DNA of 26,790 nucleotides from an uncultured Lachnospiraceae bacterium (GCA_910588295.1 CAJUQO010000046.1:1-26790), one strand, 5' to 3'; shown: positions 15,918 to 24,252, counted from the stretch's first letter. Numbers and translations are program-made. Notes: generated from the sequence alone by a model not told the origin.

Positions 15918-16785
15918 AGAAATTATACTTTTGCATGATCCGCCACGCCGCGATTCCCAGAAGAATCAACAGCACCCCCAGCACCATCCCCGTCTGGGAC
16001 AGCGTGGGCAAAAGGTCATGGCCGAAATTGTGCATGGCATAGGTGGCATGGTTCAGCGGCGACAGCCAGCCCACCGCCACATTGGCTTTATACTTTTCCG
16101 CCTCCGTCAGATTGAAAAGCTTCATAAATGTACCGGGATCCAACAGGATCCCGTATATGGTGAAGGAAAAAGCGCTGACCACCCCGGCGGCCTGCCCTTT
16201 ATACAAGGAGAATACCAGCATCAGGAACACCAGCACCAGCGCGTACAGAAGCATCAACAGGAAGATGACAGCCGCGCACCGGTAGGGTGTGGTGGCTTCC
16301 ATCACCTTCAGAGATGCGGGCAGTACCACATTGGAGCCCTGATAGCCCAGGATCACCGCCGTAGGACTCCATTTGTCCCCGGGAAAGGAATTCCGCATAC
16401 ACAATACTACCGTGGACAAAAACGTAAAAGCCATATACAGTCCTGTGGCCGCCGTCACATAGAGGGCCTGCCCCGCCACCCAGACCCTCCGGTTGATCCG
16501 CACCAGGTAAAAAGGCGTACCGGAGGTCAGAAAAGGCATATCTGCAAACAGTAGGATCAGCAGCACCGACGTCAGCAGGATTGATGAGCTGTTGCCGAAG
16601 GTCCACACAAAGGCTTCCGCCAGCTGGGTAGTCTTCTCATGAGCTTTCGCAAAGGCCACCACCCTGTCCGACAACAGGAAGCACAGAATAAAATTCAGCA
16701 TAAAAGTGATCACGATACGCGGGTTTCTCTCCCACTGGCGGAAATTGTACCCGGCCACCGCCATAGTCTGACGAAAAAATCTCAT
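15895..16785 (-). CDS. ABC-2-type membrane protein, subunit 2
   Basis: A 296-residue protein with six likely membrane helices: about residues 25-42, 65-85, 101-125, 169-193, 197-215 and 262-282. This is the usual topology of an ABC-2 permease. The N-terminus before the first helix is amphipathic and basic, as in the family. The motif FADMPFLTSGTPFYLVRINRRVW in the first cytoplasmic loop resembles the elbow region of ABC-2 exporters. It overlaps the preceding membrane-protein gene by four bases (ATGA). No ATPase is in this operon; the CcmA-type ATPase of the next operon is the probable motor. The substrate is unknown. Confidence 0.75.
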   Translation of the reverse strand: MRFFRQTMAVAGYNFRQWERNPRIVITFMLNFILCFLLSDRVVAFAKAHEKTTQLAEAFVWTFGNSSSILLTSVLLILLFADMPFLTSGTPFYLVRINRRVWVAGQALYVTAATGLYMAFTFLSTVVLCMRNSFPGDKWSPTAVILGYQGSNVVLPASLKVMEATTPYRCAAVIFLLMLLYALVLVFLMLVFSLYKGQAAGVVSAFSFTIYGILLDPGTFMKLFNLTEAEKYKANVAVGWLSPLNHATYAMHNFGHDLLPTLSQTGMVLGVLLILLGIAAWRIMQKYNFSFTGTEM

Positions 16786-17543
16786 AGATTCTTAAGCCTC
16801 CTTTCCGCCGTCCGGACAAAGAGCAGGGCAAAGAGAATGACCAGCTCCGCAAGCCAGACAGCCAGCCCCGTTTCTTTAAAGGGCCATTCCTCCGCCGGGC
16901 CCAGCCAGATAGCCGGATACAGGACATACAGTTTGGGCAGATACCGCTCGCAGAGGATCACCAGCATATAGTAGATGATAAAAGGGGCGGCACAGGCCAT
17001 ATAACGGTTCCCGCCCATCATCCCGGCCGCCATGCCTGCCAGCGCCCACAAAGCTCCGTTTAAAAAGAGAAGACCGCAGAGGATCACAAATTTTGTCAGA
17101 TAATCCTCTGCCGTCGCTCCCTCCGCCAGGGCCGCCTCCCGGGGCGTGAGAACCAGCGTCGATAACCCGTAAAAGATCCACGCCCCGCACACAGGCGTCA
17201 GGCCGCCGGACAGGATACATGCGAGGATTTTTCCCACAGTGTAAGTTCCGTATCCCGTCCTGGGTAGGTATTCCTTGATAAAACCGCTCTTTACCTCGTC
17301 CACACAGGAGAAGGAACAGGGCAGCATACAGATCACCGGCAGGGCGATCCGGTACACGCTGCTCTGACATGCCTTTAAAGCAAGGGTACTGTGATAACCG
17401 TACTCCAGCAATTCCTTCGCTCGGGATACCTCCAGCAAATCGTTGAATACGGCTGCAGCAGCCAGAACCACCGCCGCCAATACAGAAACGAGAAACTTTC
17501 TCTCGCACAAACAGTTTTTAATATATGGCATATACTTTTCCAT
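16782..17543 (-). CDS. ABC-2-type membrane protein, subunit 1
   Basis: A 253-residue protein with about six membrane helices (near 17-35, 66-84, 105-130, 148-172, 175-195 and 224-245). The loop DEVKSGFIKEYLPRTGYGTY before the third helix matches the pattern seen in BcrB/lantibiotic-immunity-type ABC-2 permeases (acidic residue, G, then a basic/aromatic segment ahead of a gK motif). It shares one base with the stop of the preceding lipoprotein gene (TAATG) and overlaps the next permease by four bases. Together the two would form a heterodimeric pore. The substrate is unknown; export of a peptide or envelope component is an inference. Confidence 0.75.
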   Translation of the reverse strand: MEKYMPYIKNCLCERKFLVSVLAAVVLAAAAVFNDLLEVSRAKELLEYGYHSTLALKACQSSVYRIALPVICMLPCSFSCVDEVKSGFIKEYLPRTGYGTYTVGKILACILSGGLTPVCGAWIFYGLSTLVLTPREAALAEGATAEDYLTKFVILCGLLFLNGALWALAGMAAGMMGGNRYMACAAPFIIYYMLVILCERYLPKLYVLYPAIWLGPAEEWPFKETGLAVWLAELVILFALLFVRTAERRLKNL

Positions 17544-19111
17544 TAGTATCCTTCAACCTGGTCGATCACCGTGCCATCCACCGCGTTCACGGCCAGGATG
17601 ATCCAGGGCGTAGTCTGCGTCATAGTCACATCCTCCTCTTCGGGATCATTGTAATGAGAATGGCTGGTTTCCGTGCCGTAAAACACCCAGGCAGGCACAA
17701 ACAGCCCTTCACGCCGGCTGCCGTCATCCTTCACCCGCATCAGGCTCAGACACACCCGGTTTACATGGACTTCCTCGGTCTGAGTCGACTCCCCGTCTGA
17801 ACCTTCCTCCGCCTTCCCCTCATAGATCAGAGGGGTCAACTCCTCAAATACTGCCCTGGCATCATCAAAGGACAGGATCGATACGTTGTCGGCCACGACC
17901 TCTTTCAATGTCACGGGGCAATCCCAGTCTACTCTCTGTATCCCCGCCTCAGAGACCAGCACCACGATCTGCTCGTAGGTCCAGTCAATCGATGTCGCAT
18001 CCTCGGAAACATAACTGGAGGATGTCACCGCCACAGGCGTACCGTCCACGACGCGGGCGTATTGGAACTGATAGGCCGTATGCTCTTTTGCATACCGATG
18101 TACCGGTTCGGCCAGCCATTCAGCAATATTCTTATATTTCAGCAGGCTCGGATCAAGCCCCAGCATATCGTCCAGAACATATTCGCCGCTGTCCGGATCC
18201 CATGTCTCGGTATAACCTTTGACCAGAGTGATTTCTGCCAGCTCGGCATCAACGCCCGCCGCCTGCACCACACCGTCAGCCAGAGCTTTGGCCTCCTCAC
18301 AGGAGTAAGGCATATCCTTCCCGATCCCCGCATCCGCCTCCTCAAAAGTCACAGACTCACCCTCGCCGACATCCAGTTCATAATCATATTTTCCCTGCCC
18401 TCTGTATTGAAGCATGGGACCCCCGAATGACCCCACCCCTTCATTATACACAGTCAGGGAATCCCCCGCATCACTCTGGCAGTCCAGATACATGCTCTCC
18501 TCAATCTCCCCGTCCTCTCCCCGGGAGGAAACACCTACCAGGGTGGAATCCACCGGTATTTTCTTTTCCGGATTCTCCTCCGGCATAGTATCGTAATCTT
18601 CCGTCAGAATATCCAGCTCTTCCTGGGTCCTCTGCCGCAATATCTCGACAGCCTCTTTGTTATCATCGTTCTCCGATCGGGCCAGATCCTCCAGTTCCTT
18701 TCTCAGCTCGATGATCTGCTCTTCACATTCGGCTTTTGACATACCGCCGCCCTCGGTTCGGTAGGTCTCCCGCCCCTGAAAGAGATAGTCATAAATCCCC
18801 GTCACCTGCTCCTGGGTAAACCCGGTAGAATTCAGGCGATACATCGGAATCTCATTTTTCTCCGGCAATCTCACTTTGGCATCCGCGTCTATATGTACTG
18901 TCCCGGCTTTATTATCATAGCTCCAGGTATATGTTTCCGGTGTCTGCGCCTTATTGTCGGCCAGGGGTTTCCGGTTCTCATCCACCTGTACGGCCTTGCT
19001 GGCCAGAGCCTCCGTATTCTTCTGGGCCACGATATCCTCCTCCGGGGATCTTGCACATCCGGCCAGCAGGAAAACCGCCGCACAAAGGCAGACTGTTCTT
19101 CGCATTTTCAT
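17543..19111 (-). CDS. Paralogous lipoprotein C of the triplet (possibly DUF6034 family)
   Basis: A 522-residue lipoprotein with lipobox LLAGC and lipidated Cys19. A conserved start (SPEEDIVAQKNTEALASKA) is followed by the shared WSYDNKAGTVH block and the FTQEQVTGIYDYLFQG motif. A charged helical segment lies at about 125-185, then a beta-rich region with PYSCEEAKALADGV and VVDGTPVAVTSS. The C-terminus, WIILAVNAVDGTVIDQVEGY, recalls the end of a PepSY-type domain. It is the most diverged of three tandem copies: it carries a longer insert (about 310-350) and shares the last 20 residues exactly with copy B. I think these match DUF6034, a family of unknown function in Clostridia, but could not check. 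Translation is coupled to the ABC-2 permease gene that follows. The start has AAGGAG about ten bases upstream. Confidence 0.8.
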   Translation of the reverse strand: MKMRRTVCLCAAVFLLAGCARSPEEDIVAQKNTEALASKAVQVDENRKPLADNKAQTPETYTWSYDNKAGTVHIDADAKVRLPEKNEIPMYRLNSTGFTQEQVTGIYDYLFQGRETYRTEGGGMSKAECEEQIIELRKELEDLARSENDDNKEAVEILRQRTQEELDILTEDYDTMPEENPEKKIPVDSTLVGVSSRGEDGEIEESMYLDCQSDAGDSLTVYNEGVGSFGGPMLQYRGQGKYDYELDVGEGESVTFEEADAGIGKDMPYSCEEAKALADGVVQAAGVDAELAEITLVKGYTETWDPDSGEYVLDDMLGLDPSLLKYKNIAEWLAEPVHRYAKEHTAYQFQYARVVDGTPVAVTSSSYVSEDATSIDWTYEQIVVLVSEAGIQRVDWDCPVTLKEVVADNVSILSFDDARAVFEELTPLIYEGKAEEGSDGESTQTEEVHVNRVCLSLMRVKDDGSRREGLFVPAWVFYGTETSHSHYNDPEEEDVTMTQTTPWIILAVNAVDGTVIDQVEGY

Positions 19112-19134
19112 TGCTCATGTTCTCCTTCCCCCGT

Positions 19135-19155
19135 ATGGCCGTATATCCCGGCCAT
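19135..19155 (-). other. Intercistronic hairpin between lipoprotein genes B and C
   Basis: The perfect 7-bp arms ATGGCCG and CGGCCAT flank a 7-base loop, two bases past the TAG stop of copy B and ahead of the ribosome binding site of copy C. There is no T tract. It could tune mRNA stability or the ratio of lipoproteins within the operon. Confidence 0.5.
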
Positions 19156-19156
19156 C

Positions 19157-20662
19157 CTAATACCCTTCAACCTGGTCGATCACCGTGCCGTCCACCGCGT
19201 TCACGGCCAGGATGATCCAGGGCGTATCCTCTTGATTGGTCCAGTCCCTCTCATTCTCCGGTCTCTCGGGAGCGTCGGAGTGAAACGTTATTGCCTTGGA
19301 GCCGTAGAAAATCCAGGTGGGCACGTAAAGCCCTTCTCGTTTGCTGCCGTCATTTTTCACCCGCATCAAGCCGAGGCGTATCTGAGTGACTTTGACGTCC
19401 ATCTTCGCGCTCGTGTACTCATCCTCCCAGCCCTCCAGTTCCCCCTCGTGGGCCAGGGGCGCCAGTTCCTCAAAGACCGCTTTGGCATCCTCAAAGGACA
19501 GGATCGGCACATCGTTTGCCACTGTCTCATCCAGGGCAATGGGGGAATCCCAGTTTATATTCTGTATACCCGTCTCCGTGATATCCACGGTGATCTTTTC
19601 ATAGGGCCAGATCAGCGCCGTATCATCCTCCGGTACTGTGGAGGATGTGGTGGCCGCCACCGGCGTGCCGTCCACGATGCGTGTATAAAAAAATCGGAAA
19701 GCCGTATAGTCGTCGCGGTTGTGAATAATCAAATCATCATTCTCCTCGCTGCCCGTCTCCGTATAGCCTGACAGAAGCTTTGTCTCTACCAGCTCCACCT
19801 CCAGGCCTGCCGCCGCGAAGACGCCGTCCGCCAGGGCTTTTGCCTCCTCGTAGGAATACGGCAGTTCTGGAGATTTTTTCTCATTCGCCTCCTGGGGCGT
19901 CACGGCAATCCCGCCGTCCGGCATATAATTGTATTTTCCCTCCTTCTGGTACGACAGGGAGGGCCAGCCCGGGGAGTCCACCGGCATATTACTCACAGCC
20001 AGGAAATCTTTATTATCGCTCTGGCAGTCCAGTCCGGGATAGGTCACCTCTACGGTCTCCTCGCCTCTGAGCATCGACCAGGTCTTATCCGTCAGTGTTG
20101 AATCCACGGGAACCTTTTTCAACTGGCTCTCCTCCGGCAGGCTGTCGTACTGGGCCGTCAGATCGTCGATCTGCTGCTGGGCCGTTTCTTTCTCCTGCTC
20201 GATATACCCGGGGTCGTTTTCCGTATCCTGCTCCAACTCCTCCAGCCGGCGCCTTAACTCCACGATCCGCTCTTCGCACTTTGCTTTTGTGAAATCGTTC
20301 CCCTCCATGGTATAGGTTTCCTGCCCCTCGAACAGATAGTCATATATGCCTGTCACCTCCTCCTGGGTAAAACCGGTGCAGCGCAGGCGGTACATCGGAA
20401 TTGTCTCCGCCTCCGGCAGCGCGACGTCCGCGTCGGCCTCCATGTGCAGCGTGCCGTCCTTATTATCATAGCTCCAGGCGTAATGTTCCGGCGCTTCTTC
20501 CTTATTTTCAGCCAGGGGCTTCCGGTTTTCCTCCTCCTGTACCGCTTTGCTGACCAGAGCCTCCGTGTTTTTCTGCGTAACGATATCATTCTCCGGCGAT
20601 TTTGCGCAGCCCGCCAGCAGAAGGGCTGCGGCGCACAGACAGGCAGCTCTATATTTCCTCAT
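19157..20662 (-). CDS. Paralogous lipoprotein B of the triplet (possibly DUF6034 family)
   Basis: A 501-residue lipoprotein with lipobox LLAGC and Cys19, then SPENDIVTQKNTEALVSKA, nearly the same as copy A. It shares the WSYDNKDGTLH block, FTQEEVTGIYDYLFEG, a charged helical segment (about 110-185), PYSYEEAKALADGV, the VVETK-to-TSSTVPEDDTALIW region and the C-terminal WIILAVNAVDGTVIDQVEGY. It has an acidic, Lys-poor surface for an extracellular protein. A TTG start eight codons upstream is possible, but the ATG at 20662 has GGAGG eight bases before it and puts the lipid Cys at residue 19 as in the other two copies. The gap to copy A's stop is 20 bases. Function unknown. Confidence 0.82.
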   Translation of the reverse strand: MRKYRAACLCAAALLLAGCAKSPENDIVTQKNTEALVSKAVQEEENRKPLAENKEEAPEHYAWSYDNKDGTLHMEADADVALPEAETIPMYRLRCTGFTQEEVTGIYDYLFEGQETYTMEGNDFTKAKCEERIVELRRRLEELEQDTENDPGYIEQEKETAQQQIDDLTAQYDSLPEESQLKKVPVDSTLTDKTWSMLRGEETVEVTYPGLDCQSDNKDFLAVSNMPVDSPGWPSLSYQKEGKYNYMPDGGIAVTPQEANEKKSPELPYSYEEAKALADGVFAAAGLEVELVETKLLSGYTETGSEENDDLIIHNRDDYTAFRFFYTRIVDGTPVAATTSSTVPEDDTALIWPYEKITVDITETGIQNINWDSPIALDETVANDVPILSFEDAKAVFEELAPLAHEGELEGWEDEYTSAKMDVKVTQIRLGLMRVKNDGSKREGLYVPTWIFYGSKAITFHSDAPERPENERDWTNQEDTPWIILAVNAVDGTVIDQVEGY

Positions 20663-20682
20663 TACATATTCCTCCTCTTCTG

Positions 20683-22191
20683 TCAATATCCCTCAATCTG
20701 ATCGATCACCGTGCCGTCCACGGCGTTCACCGCCAGGACAATCCAGGGTGTGGACTCCGTGGTAGGCTCGTTGCCGTCCAGGCCGGGATCTTTGTAATTG
20801 TAATTTGTGGTCTCCGTACCATAGAATATCCAGGCGGGCACATACAGCCCCTTACGTTCGCTGCCGTCATTTTTCACCCGCATCAGGCTTAAGCGCACCT
20901 GGTTGACATGGACGTCCATCGACACAGAAACATTTTCGTCGGTACGCTGCTCCACCTTCCCTTCATGGGCCAGGGGCGCCAGCTCCTCGAAGACGGCTTT
21001 CGCCTCTTCAAAAGGCAGGATCGGCACATCATTGGCCACCTCCTCATTCACGGCCACGGGAGAATCCCAGTTAATCTGCTGTATACCCACCTCCGAAACC
21101 AGAATGGTAATCTTTTCATATGGCCAGACCAGCGCCGTCTCGTCATCGGATACATAGCCCGACGAGGTGGTAGCCACAGGCGTGCCGTCCACCACCCGTG
21201 CGTACTGAAACTGGAAAGCGGTATAAGCGCCGGCGGCTTCCATGGGCACGTCGCCTTTACCGCCTGTATCCATGCCGGCCTGCGTATATCCCTCGACCAG
21301 CCCCGTCTGCACCAGCTCCGCATCAACACCCATGGCCTTCGGCACTTCATCAGCCAGGGCTTTTGCCTCCTCATACGTGTACGGCAAATCCGGCGACTTT
21401 TTCTCGTCCGCCTCCTGGGAGGGCACGGCGTCCATGATATCCGAATCGTAACGGTATTTCCCCTCCTTCTCATAGTAGAGGCCAGGCCAGCCCGGAGAAT
21501 CTACCGGGGCATTGTCCACGACCAACAGATCGCCCGCGTCGCTCTCACAGGTCAGGCCCATGGAGACCTCATCCCGGGACCCGCCGTCCGCCCCGGCCAC
21601 TGAGCTGACCGTCTCCACAAGCGTGGAATCCACCGGTACTTTTTTCTCCTGGCTCTCCTCCGGCAGCGTCTCATACTCGGCCAGCAGGTCATCCACAAAC
21701 TGCTGGTTATACGCAATCACCTGCTCCCGTTCCTCCTCCGACCTGTCGGTGGTCTCCTGTTTGATCTCTTCCAGATGCCTCTTAGCCTCCACGATATCTT
21801 TTTCACAGTCGGCCTTTGTGCGGCTCTCACCCTCCCGTTTCCAGGTCTCCCGGCCCTGGAACAGATAGTCGTAAAGGCCCGTCACCTGCTCCTGGGTAAA
21901 CCCGGTACAGCTCAAACGATACATCGGGATCGTCTCGGCCTCCGGCAGCTCCACATCCGCCTCCGCGTCAATATGCAGTGTCCCGGCGCTATTGTCATAG
22001 CTCCAGCTGTAATGCTCCGGCGGCTGCTCCTTATTCTCAGCCAGGGTTTTCCTGCTCTTATCCTCTTCCGTGGCCTTGCTGACCAGAGCTTCCGTATTTT
22101 TCCTGGTCACTATATCGTTTTCCGGCGATTTCGCACAGCCCGCCAATAAAAGCGCCGCGGCGCACAGACAAGCCGTCCTTCTTTGCTTCAT
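20683..22191 (-). CDS. Paralogous lipoprotein A of the triplet (possibly DUF6034 family)
   Basis: A 502-residue lipoprotein, first gene of the operon, with lipobox LLAGC and lipidated Cys19. Domain order matches copies B and C: SPENDIVTRKNTEALVSKA, WSYDNSAGTLH, FTQEQVTGLYDYLFQG, a charged helix (about 110-185, rich in E/K/R), PYTYEEAKALADEV, VVDGTPVATTSSGYVSDDET, and the C-terminal WIVLAVNAVDGTVIDQIEGY. The ATG at 22191 is chosen because CAGGAGG lies eight bases upstream and the signal peptide then aligns with its paralogues; an ATG seven codons earlier has no site. It is preceded by the copy-2 regulated promoter. It may be a sensor, chaperone or substrate-binding component for the ABC-2 system encoded downstream; this is inference from gene order. 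Confidence 0.82.
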   Translation of the reverse strand: MKQRRTACLCAAALLLAGCAKSPENDIVTRKNTEALVSKATEEDKSRKTLAENKEQPPEHYSWSYDNSAGTLHIDAEADVELPEAETIPMYRLSCTGFTQEQVTGLYDYLFQGRETWKREGESRTKADCEKDIVEAKRHLEEIKQETTDRSEEEREQVIAYNQQFVDDLLAEYETLPEESQEKKVPVDSTLVETVSSVAGADGGSRDEVSMGLTCESDAGDLLVVDNAPVDSPGWPGLYYEKEGKYRYDSDIMDAVPSQEADEKKSPDLPYTYEEAKALADEVPKAMGVDAELVQTGLVEGYTQAGMDTGGKGDVPMEAAGAYTAFQFQYARVVDGTPVATTSSGYVSDDETALVWPYEKITILVSEVGIQQINWDSPVAVNEEVANDVPILPFEEAKAVFEELAPLAHEGKVEQRTDENVSVSMDVHVNQVRLSLMRVKNDGSERKGLYVPAWIFYGTETTNYNYKDPGLDGNEPTTESTPWIVLAVNAVDGTVIDQIEGY

Positions 22192-22253
22192 ATAATCGTC
22201 CTCCTGCATCATTCATCCATGTGTCATGAATTAATCTGTCCTCTTCCTGAAAA

Positions 22254-22308
22254 AGTATAGCGGAGAAGCCATGTTCGAGTCATCACAGAAATGTAAAAGA
22301 AATGTAAA
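22254..22308 (-). promoter_or_regulatory. Response-regulator-type promoter module, copy 2
   Basis: On the minus strand two TTTACA half-sites (22303-22308 and 22292-22297) are 11 bp apart. The second TTTACAT is followed by 31 nt and TATACT (22254-22259), the same spacing as at 15765-15819. The intervening 31 nt also match closely (GATGACTC, AACAT and TCTCC are shared). The -10 lies about 63 bp upstream of lipoprotein A's ATG. It overlaps the tail of the terminator of the upstream FN3-like gene. Confidence 0.72.
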
Positions 22309-22373
22309 AAAGAGGCTGCCCTGAAAACATAATTGGAATTTCCAACATAATGCTTTCCAGACAGCCCCTTTTA
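22308..22373 (-). terminator. Large terminator hairpin after the FN3-like gene
   Basis: Outer pairing of AGGCTG with CAGCC and inner TTGGAA with TTCCAA form an extended hairpin. It is flanked by an A run on the left and TTTT on the right of the plus strand, so it could stop transcription from either side. On the minus strand the stem is followed by TCTTTTTTA. It begins about 20 nt past the FN3-like stop codon and directly abuts the regulator box of the lipoprotein operon. Confidence 0.65.
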
Positions 22374-22392
22374 GACAAACAGGCTTTATGAA

Positions 22393-23586
22393 TTATCTGA
22401 CTTTTATCGCCCTTGACTGCGAAATGTAATCACTCAGATTGGAACCTGAATAGTACAGGATCCTGACATAATAATTCCTTCCCTTTTTTAATGCCTTTTT
22501 ATTATATTTGGAAAGGGTATAACTGGTCTTTGTACCTTTTAAAGTAGCCGCTGTCTTATAGCCGCTGTTTTCCTTTGTCGATACCTGGACCTTAATCTTT
22601 GTCACGCCCGTCAGCTTGGACCATTTAAGCTTAATTTTCCCGCTGCCTACACTGTATTGGCTTTTCTTCGGGTTCACGACATATCTGTAGGAACTCCAGT
22701 CTCCGGTAATCTTCCTTCCATCGGTGGTCGTGACATATGCCCTCGCGCGATACTTATACATAACGTTGTACTTAAATTTGTTTCTAAACTCCACGGAACC
22801 ATAGCTGGTATTCTTCGCCGTACCGGAAAAAGCCGCTTTACCGGTTTTTGCGTTGTATACTTTTACATCCATACCGTGTCCCTTATAGTTCGCTCCGATC
22901 TGGAACACATTGATATTCGGATATACATTGACAAATCCCAGATTTTTCTTGGCAATTTTCTTCGTCAGGGCGCTGATATCATATACATAAGCGGAAATCG
23001 TATCGGCCACATATCCTGTACTGCTCACTCTTTCGGAAAGAACTTTTGCGGAGGATGCGCCTGATGCATACGGCAGGGCATAGGTGTTTTGATCCGTCGT
23101 ATACTTTTTGCCATTATACTCTACAACATACCTGTTTGCGCCTGAAACGGCGTTCCATGCAATCGTAGCCTTTTTATCTGTGGCGCCTGTAAATTTTACT
23201 GTGGAAACCTTTGCTGGTGTGGTAACAACCTCAATGGGCGAACTCCAGTTTTCATAGCAGTGATCTCTGTCCGCGCCGCAGCCAATTCTTACGTAATAGG
23301 AGGAACCGGCGGCCAGCCTGCTTATATACATATAAGATGAGGAAGAGGTTCGGTAATCCTCAAAGACCACATTGGCAAATCCGGCGTCTGTCGCTGCCTG
23401 GATACCATAATACCCAGTACCCGCCACGCCCATCCACTCAATCCTGACAGACGTATCGCTGTCGCTGGTCTGCCGCACATTCGTCGGCGTGGCAGCCGCC
23501 ACTGTGACGCTCATGGCAAACACCATTACGACCAGCAGCATAAAACTAATCACTGTTGACTTCATACAAGCTTTCTTTTGACCCAT
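22393..23586 (-). CDS. Secreted fibronectin type III-like repeat protein
   Basis: 397 residues. A signal peptide (FMLLVVMVFAMSVTVAAA) is followed by two FN3-like modules in the N-terminal half (ATPTNVRQTSDSDTSVRIEW; then AKVSTVKFTGATDKKATIAW with ANRYVVEYNGKKY). A central region of about 100 residues has no clear repeat. A third FN3-like module ends the protein (SGKIKLKWSKLTGVTKIKVQ, then YYVRILYYSGSNLSDY). There is no LPXTG motif, lipobox or C-terminal membrane helix, so it is probably released or held by charge; the mature protein is rich in Lys and Tyr. This style is common in Clostridial surface proteins. The gene is visibly richer in A+T than its neighbours and is a single-gene transcription unit. 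The start has AAGGAG ten bases upstream. Confidence 0.82.
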   Translation of the reverse strand: MGQKKACMKSTVISFMLLVVMVFAMSVTVAAATPTNVRQTSDSDTSVRIEWMGVAGTGYYGIQAATDAGFANVVFEDYRTSSSSYMYISRLAAGSSYYVRIGCGADRDHCYENWSSPIEVVTTPAKVSTVKFTGATDKKATIAWNAVSGANRYVVEYNGKKYTTDQNTYALPYASGASSAKVLSERVSSTGYVADTISAYVYDISALTKKIAKKNLGFVNVYPNINVFQIGANYKGHGMDVKVYNAKTGKAAFSGTAKNTSYGSVEFRNKFKYNVMYKYRARAYVTTTDGRKITGDWSSYRYVVNPKKSQYSVGSGKIKLKWSKLTGVTKIKVQVSTKENSGYKTAATLKGTKTSYTLSKYNKKALKKGRNYYVRILYYSGSNLSDYISQSRAIKVR

Positions 23587-23627
23587 AATGTTTTCTCCTT
23601 TTCCTTTTTTGAAACTTAATTAACTGT

Positions 23628-23633
23628 ATTATA
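23628..23633 (-). promoter_or_regulatory. Consensus -10 box of the FN3-like gene
   Basis: A perfect TATAAT on the minus strand lies 41 bp upstream of the ATG, between the pseudogene terminator and the gene. No matching -35 is seen at 16-18 bp, so the promoter may need an activator or be weak. Confidence 0.5.
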
Positions 23634-23666
23634 TGATTTTACCACATAACCCGCAGATTCTTCAAT

Positions 23667-23706
23667 CAAAAAAAGTCCCGAAAACCATCTTCCCGTTTTC
23701 GGAACT
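23667..23706 (-). terminator. Rho-independent terminator downstream of the pseudogene
   Basis: The arms AGTCCCGAAAAC and GTTTTCGGAACT pair over 12 bp with one G-U pair on the minus strand and a 9-base loop, followed by seven T residues. This is the strongest terminator in the window and closes the transcript coming from the pseudogene and the glycerate genes. Confidence 0.9.
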
Positions 23707-23740
23707 CTTCCGTATCTTTTCCTGCTTTCCCTGCAGTATT

Positions 23741-24216
23741 TTACTTTTTCATGCAGATCACTTCTCTGCTCAAGGCGTCCATACAGAGCATCACCTCTTT
23801 TTCTGAAACGTCATATACCTTCAGCACATCCCTCACCGCCTCATCCAGCATTTCCCCGCCGATCTCATCATCCTCCTCCAGAAAACCCGGATCATAATGG
23901 ATCGTCTCAGATTACGCAATCACATCGATCTTCTGCTCCCTGGACGTGCCCATCACATTTTTTATAATATGGAAAAACGTGTTCTCCTTCTCACACACCG
24001 GTATGGCCACTGTCTCATTCCCGCCCGTGTGGAGGGACCGGCATTCACACAGAACACCGATTCGTATTTCCCCGCAAAGGCATTGCCGAACCCGTCCTCC
24101 AGAAAACTGCTCGACCGGACAATCACCGGACTGGTTCCGAAATAATCCAGCATCCGCTTAAACTATCTGCGGATATTTCCCGGAAAGATTCCCGGATCCT
24201 CAATATGGAATCTCAT
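23741..24216 (-). pseudogene. Decayed PEP/pyruvate-binding-domain protein remnant
   Basis: On the minus strand an open stretch from 24216 reads through a TAG stop (24163-24165) into LDYFGTSPVIVRSSSFLEDG, then FGNAFAGKYESVFCVN. This is the conserved ATP-grasp core of PEP synthase/PPDK-type PEP/pyruvate-binding proteins, in which VRSSSxxED and AGxYES are hallmarks. Near 24030 the frame shifts. A second frame continues HTGGNETVAIPVCEKENTFF to an in-frame TAA (23912-23914), then an acidic tail ending at 23741-23743. I do not recognise the second part. A PEP-binding protein of this class is usually 800 or more residues, so most of it has been deleted. With two stops, one frameshift and a large deletion, it cannot be functional. 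Confidence 0.75.
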
Positions 24217-24252
24217 CTGCCATATAGAACCCCCATCTGTCTCTGCGCTTCC

